From Chloroflexota bacterium (lineage in GTDB: Bacteria > Chloroflexota > Limnocylindria > Limnocylindrales > CSP1-4), in contig JAJYMP010000341.1 of assembly GCA_021786915.1 (NCBI GenBank), forward strand, positions 1-11,159: DNA of 11,159 nt. The letters run 5' to 3'. The notes under the pieces were generated by a model, which was not told where the DNA came from, did no database searches, and saw only the letters and a list, made by a program, of their open reading frames with translations. A program made the position numbers and the translations under genes. Each line of letters begins with the position of its first letter. Position 1 is the first letter of the stretch. Shown in pieces: positions 8,216-11,159 of this stretch.

Positions 8216-9190
8216 ATGTCCCTGCGTGGACGACTTTCTTTGCTGGGCGCCGTCGCCATCGTGGTCTCGGCCTGCTCGGGCACCGGTGCCTCGCCATCTC
8301 CGTCGGCGGCCGCCACGGCCGTCCCGTCGGTCGCCAGCGTCGCCCCGTCGGCCGCCAGCGTCGCACCCAGCACGGCCCCGAGCGCCGCCGCCTCACCGAC
8401 CGCGGCCCCCAGCGCCAGCCCGATCCCGGGCGGCCTGCTCGACAAGGTCCTCAAGGCCGGGGTCCTCACCGTGTCGACAGACCCGAATTACGCGCCGCAG
8501 TCCGTGAAGAACCCGGACGGCTCGTTCTCGGGCTTCGACATCGACGTCGCCACCGAGGTCGCCAAGCGGCTCGGCGTCAAGGTCGCGTTCGTCACGCCCG
8601 ACTGGACGCTGATCACCGCAGGCAGCTGGTCCGGCCGCTGGGATGCCAGCGTCGGGTCGATGACGATCACCGCGGACCGCCAGAAGGTCCTGGACTTCAG
8701 CCCGCCGTATTACTACACCCCCGCCCAGATGACCGCGAGCAAGACCTCCGGCATCACGACGATGGACGGCCTCGCCGGCAAGACGATCTGCGCCGGCGCC
8801 TCCACCACGTACCTCGACTGGCTCCAGGGCAAGAAGCTCGACTTCGGCACCATGTCGCCCACCACCACGCCGCCCGCCGGCATCAAGACGGTCTCCCTCA
8901 AGACCGACGCGGACTGCCCCCAGACGTGGGCGGCGGGCCGCAACGACTTCCAGGGCTGGCTGAGCTCCAGCACCACCGTGGACGGCGCGATCGCGGCTGG
9001 CATGCCGGTCGTCAAGGTCGGTGACCCGGTCTACTTCGAGCCGCTCGCCATCGCGGTCGACAAGAGCGGCCCGGTGGACACGGACTTCGTCGCGGCGCTC
9101 AAGACGATCGTCGACGGGATGCACGCTGACGGGACACTCACCCAGTTGTCCATGAAGTGGTTCAAGGCTGACCTGACCCAGGGTCCGTGA
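8216..9190 (+). CDS. Amino acid ABC transporter, substrate-binding lipoprotein (SBP_bac_3 family)
   Basis: A 324-residue exported receptor. Residues 1-19 are a lipoprotein signal peptide (basic SLRGR, hydrophobic core, lipobox VSA|C), so Cys20 is lipid-modified and anchors it to the outer face of the membrane. Residues 21-72 are a Ser/Ala/Pro/Thr/Val spacer. Residues about 80-320 form the two-lobed family 3 binding fold. GFDIDVATEVAKRL (106-119) matches the family signature, and the stretch SVGSMTITADRQKVLDFSPPY (145-165) contains the expected substrate-binding region, with Arg155 a likely carboxylate ligand. Cys192 and Cys234 could form a disulfide across the second lobe. The family binds polar amino acids (Gln, Glu, Arg, His, Cys and others); the substrate cannot be read here. 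First gene of a three-gene operon with its permease and ATPase. Confidence 0.93.
   Translation: MSLRGRLSLLGAVAIVVSACSGTGASPSPSAAATAVPSVASVAPSAASVAPSTAPSAAASPTAAPSASPIPGGLLDKVLKAGVLTVSTDPNYAPQSVKNPDGSFSGFDIDVATEVAKRLGVKVAFVTPDWTLITAGSWSGRWDASVGSMTITADRQKVLDFSPPYYYTPAQMTASKTSGITTMDGLAGKTICAGASTTYLDWLQGKKLDFGTMSPTTTPPAGIKTVSLKTDADCPQTWAAGRNDFQGWLSSSTTVDGAIAAGMPVVKVGDPVYFEPLAIAVDKSGPVDTDFVAALKTIVDGMHADGTLTQLSMKWFKADLTQGP
8324..8365 (+). repeat. 21-bp tandem duplication in the lipoprotein spacer
   Basis: Two adjacent 21-base units (8324-8344 and 8345-8365) match at 19 of 21 positions and encode PSVASVA and PSAASVA. They fall in the low-complexity spacer after the lipidated cysteine, where length changes are well tolerated. 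Slippage or unequal exchange probably lengthened the spacer. Confidence 0.75.
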
Positions 9191-9222
9191 CGCGCGACAT
9201 CGCCACGTCCACGTAGCCCTAG

Positions 9223-9251
9223 CGCGGGGGCGCCACGACGGCGCCCCCGCG
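9223..9251 (+). other. Intergenic 12-bp stem-loop between binding protein and permease genes
   Basis: A perfect 12-bp GC-rich inverted repeat (9223-9234 with 9240-9251) has the 5-base loop ACGAC. It starts 33 bases after the binding-protein stop and ends 9 bases before the permease Shine-Dalgarno. No T run follows. Such hairpins commonly act as partial terminators or 3'-end protectors that keep the binding protein in excess over the membrane parts. Confidence 0.75.
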
Positions 9252-9270
9252 ACCGTACCCGGAGGATCGC

Positions 9271-10131
9271 ATGGCGATGGGAGTCGGCGGCCCTGGCCTG
9301 ATCGGCCGCGTCTCAGCCGAAGACGGGTTCAGGCTCGCCCATCCAGACGTCATCGTTGCCGAGGTCGCCGCGTCTCGAGCCCGAGCCCGCCTCCGGTTCC
9401 GGACGATCTTCGTCCTGACGTGGATCGTGCTCGTGGGCGGCTTGGCTGTGGCCCTCGCGGAGAGCGGCAAGGTCGACCCGTCGTTCATCGCCAAGTGGGG
9501 CCCCTTCATCCTCCAGGGCATTCCGGTCACGCTCTTCGTGTCAGTCTGCTCGATCCTGCTCGCGGTGATCTTCGCCCTGTTCGGAGCACTCGGGCGGCTG
9601 TCCCGCAACCCGCCCATCTACGCGATCGCGACGCTCTACGTCTCCCTCGTGCGGGGCACCCCGCTGATCGTGCAGATCATCTTCGTGTACCTCGCGCTGC
9701 CCCAGTTCGGGATCGTCCTGGACGCGCTGACCGGCGGCATCCTGGCGTTGTCGTTCAACTACGGCGCCTACCTGACGGAGATCTTCCGGGCGGGCGTTGA
9801 GGCCATCCCGCGGGGGCAGCGGGAGGCGGCCCAGGCCCTGGGGATGACCGAGCGCAGCATCATGCGGCGCGTCATCCTCCCGCAGGCGATCCGTATCGTG
9901 ATCCCTGCCATCGGCAACGACTTCATCTCGATGACCAAGGACTCGGCGCTCGTGTCGTTGGTGACCATCCAGGAGGTCTTCTGGCGGGCCGAGAACGCCG
10001 GCACGCAGTCATTCCGCACATTCGAGGCCCTGATGATCGCCGCCATGGTGTACTGGGTCATGACCATCGTGTTCAGTCTCGGGCAGGAGCGCCTGGAGCG
10101 GCGAATGGCGGAAGGCGACGTGCGGCTGTGA
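9271..10131 (+). CDS. Amino acid ABC transporter, permease (HisM/GlnP type)
   Basis: A 286-residue inner membrane subunit. ATG 9271 follows GGAGG (9261-9265) by 5 bases. A soluble N-terminal stretch of about 44 residues precedes the first hydrophobic segment (45-63). Further segments lie at about 84-106, 118-143, 147-166, 203-220 and 253-271. The start of the permease domain, GPFILQGIPVTLFVS (77-91), is typical of the His/Glu/Arg/opine permease family, as is LVRGTPLIVQIIF (126-138). The EAA loop that docks on the ATPase is intact: EAAQALG (185-191) followed by ILP (202-204). The family usually works as a homodimer when one permease gene is present, as here. The gene overlaps the ATPase start by 4 bases, so the two are translationally coupled. 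Confidence 0.95.
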   Translation: MAMGVGGPGLIGRVSAEDGFRLAHPDVIVAEVAASRARARLRFRTIFVLTWIVLVGGLAVALAESGKVDPSFIAKWGPFILQGIPVTLFVSVCSILLAVIFALFGALGRLSRNPPIYAIATLYVSLVRGTPLIVQIIFVYLALPQFGIVLDALTGGILALSFNYGAYLTEIFRAGVEAIPRGQREAAQALGMTERSIMRRVILPQAIRIVIPAIGNDFISMTKDSALVSLVTIQEVFWRAENAGTQSFRTFEALMIAAMVYWVMTIVFSLGQERLERRMAEGDVRL

Positions 10132-10991
10132 GCACCGAGATGGATCCCGTTCCGGTGTCGGCCGATCACCACGACCCGTTCGCCAAGCCGGGCAGCCTCA
10201 CGCCGGCGGGTGCCGAACCGGTCGTCCGGGCGATCGACCTGCAGAAGTTCTACGGCTCCAACCACGTCCTCAAGGGCGTGACGATCGAGGTCTATCCGCG
10301 TGAGACGATCTGCCTCATCGGCAAGTCGGGCTCCGGCAAGAGCACCCTGCTGCGGTGTGTCAACTTCCTGGAGGAGCCCACCGTCGGCTTCATCGAGGTG
10401 GACGGCCTGCGGGTCGCGTCGGACCCGCTCCGGCCCCGCAACCGCCAGCACCAGGAGCAGATCCGCCAGATCCGACTCCGGGCCCAGATGGTGTTCCAGG
10501 AGTTCAACCTGTTCCCGCACATGAAGGTGATCGACAACCTGATCGAGGGCCCGATCCGCGTGAAGGGCATGCCGCGTGACCAGGCCATCGCGACTGCGGA
10601 GAAGTACCTCGAGAAGGTCGGGCTGTCGGAGAAGCGCGACGAGTACCCGGGAAGGCTGTCGGGGGGGCAGAAGCAGCGGGTGGCGATCGCGCGGGCGCTG
10701 ACCATGGAGCCCAGGGTCCTGCTCTTCGACGAGCCGACGTCCGCCCTCGACCCGACGCTCGTCGGCGAGGTGCTCAACGTGATGGAGGAACTCGCCCACG
10801 AGGGGGCGACGATGGTCGTGGTCACCCACGAGATGGCGTTCGCACGGGAGGCCGCGGACCGCGTCTACTTCATCGAGGACGGCGTGTTCGTCGAGGTGGG
10901 CCCGCCCGATGAGGTCCTCGGGCACCCCAAGGACCCGCGGACGCGGGAGTTCCTGGCGCGGACGCTCGGCGAGGCGCACGTCCCCGCGTAG
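10128..10991 (+). CDS. Amino acid ABC transporter, ATP-binding protein (GlnQ/HisP type)
   Basis: A 287-residue ATPase that powers the importer from the cytoplasmic face. Walker A GKSGSGKST (65-73), Q-loop Gln124 (MVFQEFNLFPHM), ABC signature LSGGQKQR (177-184), Walker B VLLFDEP (197-203), D-loop SALD (205-208) and H-loop His234 (VVTHEM) are all present, so it should be active. The segment VFQEFNLFPHM followed by a run of charged residues is characteristic of polar amino acid transporters. The first 30 residues are an extra, poorly conserved extension. The GTG at 10128 overlaps the permease stop (GTGA). The nearest Shine-Dalgarno-like GGAAGG (10110-10115) is 12 bases away, which would also suit the in-frame ATG at 10140. 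Last gene of the operon; no obvious terminator follows. Confidence 0.96.
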   Translation: MSTEMDPVPVSADHHDPFAKPGSLTPAGAEPVVRAIDLQKFYGSNHVLKGVTIEVYPRETICLIGKSGSGKSTLLRCVNFLEEPTVGFIEVDGLRVASDPLRPRNRQHQEQIRQIRLRAQMVFQEFNLFPHMKVIDNLIEGPIRVKGMPRDQAIATAEKYLEKVGLSEKRDEYPGRLSGGQKQRVAIARALTMEPRVLLFDEPTSALDPTLVGEVLNVMEELAHEGATMVVVTHEMAFAREAADRVYFIEDGVFVEVGPPDEVLGHPKDPRTREFLARTLGEAHVPA

Positions 10992-11054
10992 CGCGCCCGG
11001 TTCCGCCGGCCGCGCGCGACTCGCCAGACGTCCGGCCCGCCCTCCCGGTCCGCG

Positions 11055-11076
11055 TATCATCGGGTGAGTGTCACCC
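11055..11076 (+). promoter_or_regulatory. Candidate promoter with dyad over the start site
   Basis: TATCAT at 11055-11060 fits the TANNNT pattern. Immediately downstream, GGGTGA (11062-11067) and TCACCC (11071-11076) form an exact dyad around a 3-base centre. The dyad covers the expected transcription start, a usual place for a repressor operator. No convincing -35 is seen in the GC-rich DNA upstream. Confidence 0.4.
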
Positions 11077-11159
11077 TCTCGGGTGTCCGGCGGCTTGGCT
11101 CGTATCCTCGCTGCCCGCCGACGGGTGTGGCCTTCATGGGATCTGCCGGCCGCCGGACA
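11062..11159 (+). other. Unidentified start of a gene or RNA continuing past the window
   Basis: A GTG at 11068 lies 7 bases after the TATCAT box, like the leaderless starts of pcrA, ligA and the DinB-like gene. It opens a frame with no stop to the window end, beginning VSPSRVSGGLARILAARRRV. The GTG at 11064 also opens an unbroken frame, and neither has the strong G/C third-position bias of the known genes, so coding is unproven. TGTCCGGCGG (11084-11093) is exactly complementary to the last ten bases (11150-11159), which suggests a long hairpin instead. The window is too short to decide. Confidence 0.2.

Overview
This is a high-GC bacterial window with a dense gene layout. It looks like ordinary chromosome: a chaperonin end, DNA-repair and replication housekeeping genes, and a complete nutrient ABC importer. 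The style recalls uncultured high-GC Chloroflexota (for example the Limnocylindria/Ellin6529 group): a lipoprotein with an S/A/P/T-rich spacer after its cysteine, LppX/LolA-like anchored proteins, and TANNNT promoters placed directly before start codons. An actinobacterium cannot be excluded. This assignment is inference from style, not from a marker gene.

Layout. Bases 1-154 are the last 50 codons of groL, closed by a perfect 13-bp C(UUCG)G terminator (176-205). Two membrane-associated hypothetical genes follow. One encodes an 86-residue protein with a signal peptide and a second hydrophobic segment (364-624). The other is a single-pass anchored protein of about 318 residues with a possible LppX/LolA-like outer domain (860-1816); it is preceded by a possible 17-codon leader ORF with a strong Shine-Dalgarno. 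Next is a PcrA/UvrD helicase (1870-4725) with a long N-terminal extension and a C-terminal Tudor-like domain. A 529-base convergent intergenic region (4726-5254) has no convincing gene but several inverted repeats. A small DinB-fold protein gene lies on the minus strand (5255-5725), divergent from NAD-dependent DNA ligase ligA (5885-8104).

The right third is a polar amino acid ABC importer operon in the order lipoprotein binding protein (8216-9190), permease (9271-10131), ATPase (10128-10991). A 12-bp hairpin separates the first two genes and the last two overlap by 4 bases. The final 168 bases hold a -10-like box with a dyad over the expected start site and the beginning of something that continues past the window.

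Functionally, PcrA/UvrD and LigA are core repair and replication enzymes. Both, with the DinB-like gene, appear to be read from leaderless transcripts: a TANNNT box lies 6-8 bases before the start codon. The transport operon instead uses classical Shine-Dalgarno sites. I see no mobile element, CRISPR array, tRNA or rRNA, and no convincing undescribed multi-gene system. The most open points are the 4726-5254 intergenic region, the promoter/dyad at the right edge, and the leader of the 860-1816 gene.
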